Part shown: positions 1-6,006 of the stretch, in pieces | Position numbering within the stretch: the stretch's first letter is position 1 | How the letters are laid out: each line of letters begins with the position of its first letter | Assembly (NCBI GenBank): GCA_004552725.1 | Contig: SFNM01000102.1 | Coordinates: forward strand, 1-6,504 | Direction: 5' to 3' | Length of the DNA stretch: 6,504 bases | From: Bacteroidales bacterium | GTDB lineage: Bacteria > Bacteroidota > Bacteroidia > Bacteroidales > Muribaculaceae | Position numbers and translations under genes: made by a program | The notes under the pieces: model-generated | What the model saw: only the letters and a program-made list of their open reading frames with translations | What the model was told of the DNA's origin: nothing | Databases searched by the model: none

Positions 1-163
1 GCCGAGTATTATCATACCCTATAAGGCATCTACCGTTGCTATACTCTTGACCATGAAAAGAATTTGCGAGATTCCTATGAACAAGAATAAGCGAAGTAAA
101 CGCTTTCGTTTAATATGTCAGTATCCCCGCCCTCGGCCCCCTATCGGGCTCCGGCGAGCAATA
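1..163 (-). ncRNA. candidate structured small RNA, 6S-like architecture (partial, runs off left edge)
   Basis: No open frame of useful length lies on the minus strand here, yet a strong promoter sits just upstream (170-201), predicting a start near 163. The minus-strand transcript folds well by eye. GCCGAG (137-132) pairs perfectly with CTCGGC (6-1) as a closing stem. A 6-bp hairpin TAAACG/CGTTTA (112-107 with 102-97) has an AAAG loop. A long imperfect arm, 92-71 with 63-38, has a CTCGCAA apical loop (70-64). A closing stem, open central region and long terminal arm is the general plan of 6S RNA, the RNA polymerase-binding regulator. The 3' end lies beyond the window; if the closing stem extends to meet the 5' end, the RNA would be about 185-190 nt, typical of 6S. 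A Bacteroidales-only RNA family (Bacteroidales-1) is another candidate identity. The structure is seen, the identity is inferred; an mRNA leader is the main alternative. Confidence 0.5.
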
Positions 164-169
164 GCGATG

Positions 170-201
170 CAAATGTAAGCATAATTTTACATCTTTGCAA
201 A
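170..201 (-). promoter_or_regulatory. Bacteroidota-type promoter for the left-edge RNA
   Basis: Read on the minus strand, a -33 box TTTG (201-198) is followed after exactly 20 nt by a -7 box TACATTTG (177-170), a full match to the TAnnTTTG consensus of the Bacteroidota primary sigma factor. It lies just after the stop codon of the Cys-rich miniprotein gene and points toward position 1. No convincing gene start follows for at least 150 nt, which supports a non-coding RNA or a long leader. Confidence 0.65.
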
Positions 202-235
202 TTTTTCCTGAATTTTTCTTTTGAAGGTGTTGTAG

Positions 236-385
236 TTAGGATTTTTTTCGGCAAGAGGGCGAGAGGGGGCAGTCGTCGCAACCACACGAGCAGGAGTCGG
301 AGGAGCGACGTCGAGAGCGACGTAGCAACCAAATGGCACCGACGGCAATGGCCAGCACAGCAAGAATTTGCCACCAATCGCTCAT
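236..385 (-). CDS. Cys-rich single-pass membrane miniprotein, FeoB-associated type
   Basis: A 49-residue protein beginning MSDWWQIL. Residues 5-21 form one hydrophobic membrane segment. A strongly basic stretch (RRSRRR, 22-27) follows, which by the positive-inside rule places the C-terminus in the cytoplasm. The tail carries five cysteines (C32, C34, C36, C39, C45) in a CxCxCxxC cluster, capable of metal or iron-sulfur binding. This layout resembles the small FeoB-associated Cys-rich membrane proteins that usually follow the ferrous iron transporter gene, but no feoB is visible here. The frame stays open upstream to 535, but that extension lies inside topB in another frame. The start at 385 is preferred because its ATG overlaps the topB stop codon (ATGA), implying translational coupling as the last gene of the mazG-topB cluster. 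No terminator hairpin is apparent after its TAA. The biochemical role is unknown. Confidence 0.7.
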   Translation of the reverse strand: MSDWWQILAVLAIAVGAIWLLRRSRRRSSDSCSCGCDDCPLSPSCRKKS

Positions 386-2409
386 TTCTTGCGCAGTTTG
401 GCGGCGAGTTGCGCCGGAGTTAGAGATGCGGGGTATTGGTCGAAAGGCAATCGCAAGGTGCAGCCATCGGCATAGCGCGAGCAGCCGAAGGCGGTGCGCC
501 CTTGCAGGATGTGGCCTTGGCCGCACATCGGGCATTTGATTTGGTCGAACGACTTGACGGCCGGCCGACGGGTGCGCTTTGGCTGGTCGGTCGACTTGGA
601 TTTCGACTTGCGCGACTGCTCGGGCGCCACGGTAGTGTCGATTTTGCGAGCGGAATTGTCGTTGAGCACCTCCAACACGATTTGGTTTATCATCTCTTTC
701 AATTCTTCGACAAATGTGGTGGCTTGATACTCACCGATAGAAATTTGGCGCAATTTTTTCTCCCAAATACCGGTGAGGGATGCTGATTTGAGAAGTTCGT
801 TGTTGATGGTGGCAATGAGGTCGATGCCGGCTTGAGTGGCAACAATCGACTTGCCCGTGTGGGCGATATAGTGGCGGCGGAAGAGTGTTTCGATGATAGC
901 AGCGCGAGTTGACGGGCGGCCTATACCGTTTTCCTTGAGTGCTTCGCGCAGTGTTTCATCGTCGACGGAGCGGCCGGCGGTTTCCATAGCGCGGAGCAAT
1001 GTGCCTTCGGTGTAGAGTTTTGGCGGAGTTGACGTTTTTTTGACGATTTTGGGCACATGTGGGCCACTCTCACCCTTGAGGAAGTCGGGCAGAATACGGT
1101 CTTCGCTCTTGTCGCCGGGTTGTTCCTGTTTTTTGAGGATAACGCGCCAACCGGGCGAGGTAATCACCTTGCCGGTAGCCTTGAAATCAATGTCGTCGAC
1201 GCGCGCCACCACAGTGGTTTGGCTGAAGCGGCAATCGGGATAGAAAGCAGCGATAAAACGCAAGGCAATGAGATGATAGAGTTGGCGCTCGTTGCCCACA
1301 AGGCGTTCGGGCGACTCACCGGTTGGAATAATAGCGTGGTGGTCAGTGACTTTAGCGTTGTCAAAGACTTTTTTGCTCTTGGGTATCTTGTTGGCGAGGA
1401 TAGGTGCAGTTTGAGGTGCGTAAGGGGTCATCTTGCGCAGTATTCCGGGCACTTTGGGGTAAATATCTTCGGAGAGGTATGTGGTGTCAACGCGCGGATA
1501 AGTGGTGACTTTCTTTTCGTAGAGAGATTGAATGAGGCGCAAAGTTTCGTCGGCGCTCCAGCCCCATAACTTGTTGGTTTCCACTTGCAAAGAGGTGAGG
1601 TCGAAGAGACGAGGAGGTGCTTCGGAACCATTCTTCTTGGTTATTTCAACAATTTCCAACAATTTATCTTTGATGGCGTCGGCCAAGGCTGCAGCCATTT
1701 CTTCCTTCTCGAATTTTTTGGAAGAAGCGAAGTCGACATCGCGATAGGAGGTGTGGAGTTCCCATGTGTCGACCGGCACAAAGTTTTGGATTTCAAAATG
1801 GCGACGCACAATCATGGCCAACGTGGGCGTTTGCACCCGTCCCACAGAAAGCACATGGCCCGGCTGGGAGTATTTGAGCGAGTAAAGGCGGGTAGCGTTC
1901 ATGCCTAAAATCCAGTCGCCAATGGCGCGGGCCAATCCGGCGTAGTATAGGTTGTTGTATTGCTCTTGGGGCTTGAGCGAGGCAAAGCCCTCGCGGATGG
2001 AGTCTTCGGTAAGCGAGGAAATCCACAGGCGCATCACCGGACATTTCACTTCGGCCAACTGCATCACCCATCGCTGGATTAATTCGCCTTCCTGGCCGGC
2101 ATCACCGCAGTTGATAATCATTTCGGCTTTGGAGAACAATTCGGAAATGATTTTGAACTGTTTACGCACGCCCTCGTCGTCCATGAGTTTGATGCCGAAG
2201 CGCGGCGGTATCATGGGTAATTGGCCTAAGGACCAATGTTTCCAGCGGTCGATGTAGTCGTGAGGTTCTTTGAGAGTACAGAGATGGCCGAAGGTCCAAG
2301 TAACACAGTACTCGGGACCTTCGAAAAAGCCTTCGCGACGGCGGTCGGCGCCCAACACCTTAGCCAAGTCGGCGGCTACCGACGGTTTTTCAGCAATGCA
2401 AACTTTCAC
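382..2409 (-). CDS. topB: DNA topoisomerase III (type IA)
   Basis: A type IA topoisomerase that breaks and rejoins one DNA strand through a 5'-phosphotyrosine link, decatenating and unlinking replication and recombination intermediates in the cytoplasm. The 675 residues are close to family length. The Toprim domain opens the protein (KVCIAEKPS, 2-10; Lys8 and the EKPS motif) and contains DAGQEGELI (103-111) with D103, E107 and E109. The catalytic tyrosine is Y304 in TTYPRVDTTYL. TDHHAIIPTG (355-364) and GIGRPSTRAAII (495-506) are typical conserved blocks. A basic linker (about 597-617) leads to a C-terminal zinc ribbon with C626, C629, C643 and C650. Translation begins at GTG (2409), supported by the canonical N-terminus directly after it. 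That GTG overlaps the mazG stop (GTGA), and its own stop overlaps the next gene's ATG. Toprim has Gly105 where many family members have the second Asp of DxD. Confidence 0.96.
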   Translation of the reverse strand: MKVCIAEKPSVAADLAKVLGADRRREGFFEGPEYCVTWTFGHLCTLKEPHDYIDRWKHWSLGQLPMIPPRFGIKLMDDEGVRKQFKIISELFSKAEMIINCGDAGQEGELIQRWVMQLAEVKCPVMRLWISSLTEDSIREGFASLKPQEQYNNLYYAGLARAIGDWILGMNATRLYSLKYSQPGHVLSVGRVQTPTLAMIVRRHFEIQNFVPVDTWELHTSYRDVDFASSKKFEKEEMAAALADAIKDKLLEIVEITKKNGSEAPPRLFDLTSLQVETNKLWGWSADETLRLIQSLYEKKVTTYPRVDTTYLSEDIYPKVPGILRKMTPYAPQTAPILANKIPKSKKVFDNAKVTDHHAIIPTGESPERLVGNERQLYHLIALRFIAAFYPDCRFSQTTVVARVDDIDFKATGKVITSPGWRVILKKQEQPGDKSEDRILPDFLKGESGPHVPKIVKKTSTPPKLYTEGTLLRAMETAGRSVDDETLREALKENGIGRPSTRAAIIETLFRRHYIAHTGKSIVATQAGIDLIATINNELLKSASLTGIWEKKLRQISIGEYQATTFVEELKEMINQIVLEVLNDNSARKIDTTVAPEQSRKSKSKSTDQPKRTRRPAVKSFDQIKCPMCGQGHILQGRTAFGCSRYADGCTLRLPFDQYPASLTPAQLAAKLRKK

Positions 2410-3212
2410 GCTTGATTTTGAGCGGGTTTAACGGCAGTTTTGGCCTCTTGCCAAAGGGCTTCCATTTGTTCGAGAGTGAGTTCACGCACATGCTTACCTT
2501 GCTCAGCGGCCTTTGCTTCGATATAATTGAAGCGCGCGATAAATTTTTGGTTGGTACGCTCAAGCGCGTTCTCGGGGTTGACTTTATATAAACGAGCAGC
2601 GTTGATTACACTGAAGAGCAAGTCGCCAAATTCGGCCTCAATATCAACGGGTTGGCCGGCTTGGATTGCTTGCGCCACTTCTTGCATTTCTTCTTGCACT
2701 TTAGCCCACACTTGCTCAGGTTGCTCCCAGTCGAAGCCTACGTTGGCGGCCTTTTCTTGCACACGGAAGGCTTTCACCAACGACGGCAACGCATCGGGCA
2801 CGCCTGCGAGCACAGTGCGGTTGCCTCCACGCTCGCGCAATTTGATATCTTCCCAGTTTTGCTCCACTTGATGGGCGTCGTCAACATGGACAGTGCCGAA
2901 GACGTGCGGATGGCGGAAGATAAGTTTTTGGTTGAGAGCATCGCACACGTCGGCGATGTCGAAACGGCCTTGCTCGTCGGCTATTTTGGAATAAAATAGC
3001 ACATGGAGCAACACGTCGCCCAATTCCTTGCGGATTTCGGGGGCATCGTCGCGCAACAGGGCTTGCGCCAACTCATACACCTCTTCGATGGTGTTGGGGC
3101 GCAGCGATTCATTGGTTTGTTTTGCATCCCACGGGCATTTAACGCGGAGGATGTCGAGGGTGTCGAGTATACGGCCGAGCGCTTCAAGGCGTTCTTGGCG
3201 TGAGTGCATCAT
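2406..3212 (-). CDS. mazG: nucleoside triphosphate pyrophosphohydrolase MazG
   Basis: Hydrolyses NTPs and dNTPs to the monophosphate and pyrophosphate, and is regarded as a house-cleaning enzyme against non-canonical nucleotides. About 268 residues with two MazG domains in tandem, the full-length bifunctional form seen in E. coli. Counting from the ATG at 3212, the first domain has CPWD (26-29), EEVYE (43-47) and ELGD (63-66), the metal-binding EExxE and ExxD helices, then FRHPHVFG (99-106). The second domain repeats the pattern with EEMQE (174-178) and EFGD (194-197). The frame extends to a TTG at 3218, but tandem ATGs at 3212 and 3209 are more likely starts; MMHSRQE or MHSRQE fits the family N-terminus. 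Its TGA overlaps the topB GTG. A strong terminator ends only 27 nt upstream, and no convincing promoter is visible in that gap. Confidence 0.95.
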   Translation of the reverse strand: MMHSRQERLEALGRILDTLDILRVKCPWDAKQTNESLRPNTIEEVYELAQALLRDDAPEIRKELGDVLLHVLFYSKIADEQGRFDIADVCDALNQKLIFRHPHVFGTVHVDDAHQVEQNWEDIKLRERGGNRTVLAGVPDALPSLVKAFRVQEKAANVGFDWEQPEQVWAKVQEEMQEVAQAIQAGQPVDIEAEFGDLLFSVINAARLYKVNPENALERTNQKFIARFNYIEAKAAEQGKHVRELTLEQMEALWQEAKTAVKPAQNQA

Positions 3213-3239
3213 TGTCAAATAAAATTAGAAATAGTACCG

Positions 3240-3284
3240 AAAAAAATGTTAATCAATGCAGGGGATGTGCCCCTGCATTGATTA
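3240..3284 (-). terminator. strong Rho-independent terminator after dsbD
   Basis: On the minus strand, 20 nt after the dsbD stop codon, a perfect 15-bp stem (3284-3270 with 3264-3250) with a GC-rich tip (GGGG/CCCC) encloses a 5-nt loop. Three bases later comes a run of seven T residues (3246-3240). On the plus strand no T-run follows the hairpin, so it acts in the minus direction. It ends the DsbD operon and insulates mazG from it. Confidence 0.93.
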
Positions 3285-3304
3285 GGTATAGTAAAAATTG
3301 AATG

Positions 3305-5296
3305 TTACTTCTGATGGAATTTGGCCGACGAGGCATTGAGCCACTCCACGAATTGGTCCACATTTTCGTTGTAAACGCGAGCGGGAGCCAGCGGCTGACC
3401 GTTGGCGTCGAGGGTCACATAGTAAGGCTGCGAGTTGGTGCCGAATTTATGGCGTTGGAGGTAACTCCAGCGCTCGCCGGTGGTGGTGATTTCGGTAGTG
3501 CCGCCATACTCTTCCACAGTGTAAGGTTCGGCGAGGTTTTGGCGCTCGTCAACGATGAGTTTGATGAGCACGAAATCATTTTCCACAATCGACTTAACTC
3601 GCTCTGTATCAAACACAGCGGCTTCCATCTTGCGGCAGTTCACGCATCCGTGGCCGGTGAAGTCGAGCAATACGGGCAAATTGTTCTTTTTGGCGTAAGC
3701 CATACCTTCTTCATAGTCATCGAACTCGCGGATTTCGCCGCCATAGAGGTTGAAATCCTGGGTGTTCAACGGCGGAGCGAATGCGCTGATGCTCTTGAGC
3801 GGAGCGCCCCACAAGCCGGGAATGAGATACATTGCAAATGCCAGCGAAATCAGAGCCATAAAGAAGCGGGGAATGGAGACGTGCTCCACCGGAGCATCGT
3901 GGCTAAACCGCAGTTTGCCAAGAAGATACATACCCAGCATGGCAAAGAGGATAATCCATAGCGAGAGGAAGACTTCGCGGTCGAGGATATGCCATCCGTA
4001 GGCCAAATCTGCTACCGACAGGAACTTCAGCGCCAAAATCAACTCGATGAAGCCTAACACCACTTTCACAGTGTTGAGCCACGAGCCGGAGCGCGGCATC
4101 TCTTTCAGCAGCGAGGGGAAGAATGCGAACAAACCAAATGGCAGAGCCAACCCGAAGGCAAAGCCGCCCATACCAAGAGCCGGGCCTACGATGTTGCCTT
4201 GCGAAGCCGCTTCAACCAGCAATGTGCCGATAATCGGGCCGGTGCATGAGAACGACACCAGCACCAAGGTGAAGGCCATAAAGAATATTGAGATAAAGCC
4301 GGTGGTCGACTCGGCTTTAGAGTCGATGGCATTGCTCCATTTCGAGGGCAATTCAATATTGAAAGCGCCGAAGAACGACACGGCAAATACTACCAGCAAC
4401 AGGAAGAAAATCACGTTGAAGATAGCGCTGGTAGCCAATTCGTTGAGCGTGCCGGCGCCGAAAATCATGGTGATTGCGATACCTAATACCAAGTAAATCA
4501 CAATAATCGACAAGGCGTAAGTGAAGGCATCAATAATTGAGCGACGGCGGCTCTTGCCTTTCTTGAGGAAGAAACTTACGGTCATCGGTATCATGGGCCA
4601 TACGCAAGGGGTGAGCAAGGCGACCAAACCGCCCAAAAATCCTAAGCCAAGAATCACCCACCAAGGGGAGTCGGCTTCGGGCTCGTTGGCATCAGTGGCG
4701 GCTTCCATATTGACAGGAGCCCACAGGTCGCTTTCTGCTTCGGGAGTCGGTGCGGCTTCGGGAGTTGCCTCAGTTTGCGGTTGGTCAGGTGTTGTTTCTA
4801 CCACAGCATTGGGGTCGCCGAAAGTCACTTCGAACTTCTCGGTAGTGGGAGGAGTGCAAGCGTCGGCCAAGCAAGCCATATAGCGAATTTTGCCGCTAAT
4901 CACGGCTCCTTTCACATTGTCGGGCAGATGGAATTTACGAGAGAACACCACTTTACCTTCCCAAATGGGGATATTGAGGCACATTCCTTCGTCGTAGTGG
5001 ACTGTGGCTTCCGGTGAAGCCACAATGTCGCCATCAAACACCACTTTACAGCCCTCGTCTACAGTGATTTCCGTGGGAGGAGGAGTGACGGCATCGCCTT
5101 GCGACGGGATCGACAGCCCATAGATATGCCATCCGGCATTAATGTCGGCAGTCCATTTGATGATGCCCGAAGTGGCCGATACGGTCTGCACTTCGGTGGT
5201 CCATTTCACATTGACGGGTCGCTGAGCCATAGCCGATACAGCACTGAGCATCACGGCCATCAAAAGCAAAGCGAGGGAATGGATACGATTGGTCAT
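3305..5296 (-). CDS. dsbD: thiol:disulfide interchange protein DsbD
   Basis: Inner-membrane reductase that relays electrons from cytoplasmic thioredoxin to periplasmic thiol proteins. The 663 residues contain all three modules. A signal peptide (about 1-24, ending SAMA) leads to a periplasmic alpha domain with GWHIYG (55-60) and the redox pair C142/C147 (CLADACTPP). A Pro/Thr/Glu-rich linker spans about 160-209. Eight predicted membrane helices lie at about 212-495, with redox cysteines C231 (TPCVWPMIP) and C351 (SFSCTGP). The C-terminal thioredoxin-like gamma domain has CVNC (C551/C554) and a probable cis-Pro at 624 (SQPYYV). All six expected cysteines are present, so the protein should be functional. 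Extra cysteines C83 and C106 lie in the alpha domain. The alpha pair is spaced Cx4C, rather than Cx5C as in E. coli. It starts at ATG 5296, 2 nt after the stop of the upstream alpha-domain gene, and is followed by a strong terminator. Confidence 0.96.
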   Translation of the reverse strand: MTNRIHSLALLLMAVMLSAVSAMAQRPVNVKWTTEVQTVSATSGIIKWTADINAGWHIYGLSIPSQGDAVTPPPTEITVDEGCKVVFDGDIVASPEATVHYDEGMCLNIPIWEGKVVFSRKFHLPDNVKGAVISGKIRYMACLADACTPPTTEKFEVTFGDPNAVVETTPDQPQTEATPEAAPTPEAESDLWAPVNMEAATDANEPEADSPWWVILGLGFLGGLVALLTPCVWPMIPMTVSFFLKKGKSRRRSIIDAFTYALSIIVIYLVLGIAITMIFGAGTLNELATSAIFNVIFFLLLVVFAVSFFGAFNIELPSKWSNAIDSKAESTTGFISIFFMAFTLVLVSFSCTGPIIGTLLVEAASQGNIVGPALGMGGFAFGLALPFGLFAFFPSLLKEMPRSGSWLNTVKVVLGFIELILALKFLSVADLAYGWHILDREVFLSLWIILFAMLGMYLLGKLRFSHDAPVEHVSIPRFFMALISLAFAMYLIPGLWGAPLKSISAFAPPLNTQDFNLYGGEIREFDDYEEGMAYAKKNNLPVLLDFTGHGCVNCRKMEAAVFDTERVKSIVENDFVLIKLIVDERQNLAEPYTVEEYGGTTEITTTGERWSYLQRHKFGTNSQPYYVTLDANGQPLAPARVYNENVDQFVEWLNASSAKFHQK

Positions 5297-5298
5297 AC

Positions 5299-5754
5299 TT
5301 ATTTAAAAATGTAGGTGAGCGTTTCGGTCTTGGGCGGCATACATGTTTCGTTGTTACAACCCATAAAGTTCACGGTTGCAACCACTTTGGCGCCGGAGCG
5401 GTTCACAATTTTGAATTTTTGAGTAAATTCCACGTTTGAGTCCCACCATTTGAGGTCCATATCGAACATTTCATCGTGGACGGTGAGCGGTGAGCGCGAA
5501 GGGGTCAATTTACCCACAGTTTTAATACCCACACTCTGAGAGAAGTCGAATTTGGTGGGTTTTGGGCCATTGGCGGGCAACTGAGTGGAATACAAGTGCC
5601 AACCTTGCTGCACCACTGCGCGCAAGGTAATGACACCTTCAGTGTCGGAGGTCATTTTTACTGACATACGCCAGCGAATGGCATTAGAGCCTTGTGCTGC
5701 GGCGGCCACCACAGTCAGCAAGGTGATAAGGCAAAAAAGTGTAAAACGTTTCAT
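5299..5754 (-). CDS. secreted stand-alone DsbD alpha-domain protein
   Basis: A 151-residue exported protein matching only the N-terminal domain of DsbD. A signal peptide covers about residues 1-20 (MKRFTLFCLITLLTVV, ending AAAA before Gln21). The body has GWHLYS (51-56), equivalent to GWHIYG in the neighbouring DsbD, and near its end C133 and C138 in MGCNNETCMPP, equivalent to the DsbD alpha pair CLADACTPP. It has no membrane bundle and no thioredoxin module, so it cannot carry electrons across the membrane by itself. It probably exchanges disulfides in the periplasm, either receiving electrons from DsbD or presenting a substrate. It is the first gene of the operon: the TAA is 2 nt before the dsbD ATG, and the promoter at 5772-5803 lies 18 nt upstream of its ATG. 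The domain match and cysteines are seen; the role is inferred. Confidence 0.88.
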   Translation of the reverse strand: MKRFTLFCLITLLTVVAAAAQGSNAIRWRMSVKMTSDTEGVITLRAVVQQGWHLYSTQLPANGPKPTKFDFSQSVGIKTVGKLTPSRSPLTVHDEMFDMDLKWWDSNVEFTQKFKIVNRSGAKVVATVNFMGCNNETCMPPKTETLTYIFK

Positions 5755-5771
5755 ACTTAGGTAATTTTTGG

Positions 5772-5803
5772 CAAAGATACAAAAAATCCCTCACGCCACC
5801 AAA
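5772..5803 (-). promoter_or_regulatory. Bacteroidota-type promoter of the DsbD operon
   Basis: On the minus strand, TTTG (5803-5800) is followed after exactly 20 nt by TATCTTTG (5779-5772), a full match to the Bacteroidota -33/-7 consensus TTTG and TAnnTTTG. The predicted start near 5765 leaves an untranslated leader of roughly 10 nt before the ATG at 5754. No Shine-Dalgarno sequence is visible, as is usual in this phylum. Confidence 0.8.
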
Positions 5804-5901
5804 AAAATATTTCAGCCAATATATTGCAACGACACCGATGGAAAAATGGTTGATGTATTAAATTTACGGCTTTTAAGTAAAGAATAATGACCAAGTTTAG
5901 G

Positions 5902-5922
5902 TGGTTTAACATTTTTTAACCA
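5902..5922. repeat. short inverted repeat in the divergent intergenic region
   Basis: TGGTT (5902-5906) and AACCA (5918-5922) form a 5-bp inverted repeat around an 11-nt AT-rich centre. It lies about 30 nt upstream of the -7-like box of the plus-strand surface-protein gene, a position suitable for an operator. The stem is short enough to arise by chance in AT-rich DNA. Apart from this and the promoters, the region 5755-6006 shows no gene. Confidence 0.25.
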
Positions 5923-5951
5923 AATAGGGGGGTAGTTTGTAAAATTATGTG

Positions 5952-5959
5952 TAAATTTG
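5952..5959 (+). promoter_or_regulatory. probable -7 promoter element for the surface-protein gene
   Basis: TAAATTTG matches the Bacteroidota -7 consensus TAnnTTTG and lies 47 nt upstream of the ATG at 6007, giving a leader of about 40 nt. No TTTG occurs at the usual 19-21 nt distance; that place is taken by a run of G residues (5927-5932), and the nearest TTTG (5936-5939) is only 12 nt away. The promoter may be weak, activator-dependent or read by another sigma factor. Confidence 0.45.
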
Positions 5960-6006
5960 CTTGCATTTTTAATTACCAATCAACAATAATATAAATACTA
6001 AATAGT

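Noticed and set aside
1..15. Possible minus-strand gene start reading MIILG at the left edge
   Set aside because: Five codons are too few to judge. It overlaps the closing stem of the candidate RNA, and an in-frame stop lies at 21-19. It remains the main alternative if the flanking sequence continues open.
202..235. Search for a terminator after the Cys-rich miniprotein gene
   Set aside because: The stretch is rich in A and T but no stable hairpin followed by a T-run could be found on the minus strand.
115..423. Plus-strand open frame of 102 codons over the left intergenic region
   Set aside because: It covers the minus-strand promoter, the Cys-rich miniprotein and the end of topB; the translation is low-complexity Arg/Ser-rich and has no supporting signal.
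1057..1569. Plus-strand open frame of 170 codons opposite topB
   Set aside because: Antisense to conserved topB segments including the catalytic tyrosine region, with no promoter or recognisable motifs.
3302..3961. Plus-strand open frame of 219 codons opposite the 3' part of dsbD
   Set aside because: It is antisense to a gene with all expected DsbD motifs, has no recognisable domain, and its length is explained by the codon composition of dsbD on the opposite strand.
5817..5826. 10-bp palindrome CAATATATTG upstream of the DsbD promoter
   Set aside because: Short and purely AT in the core; a palindrome of this size is not surprising in a 250-bp AT-rich region, and no second copy was seen.
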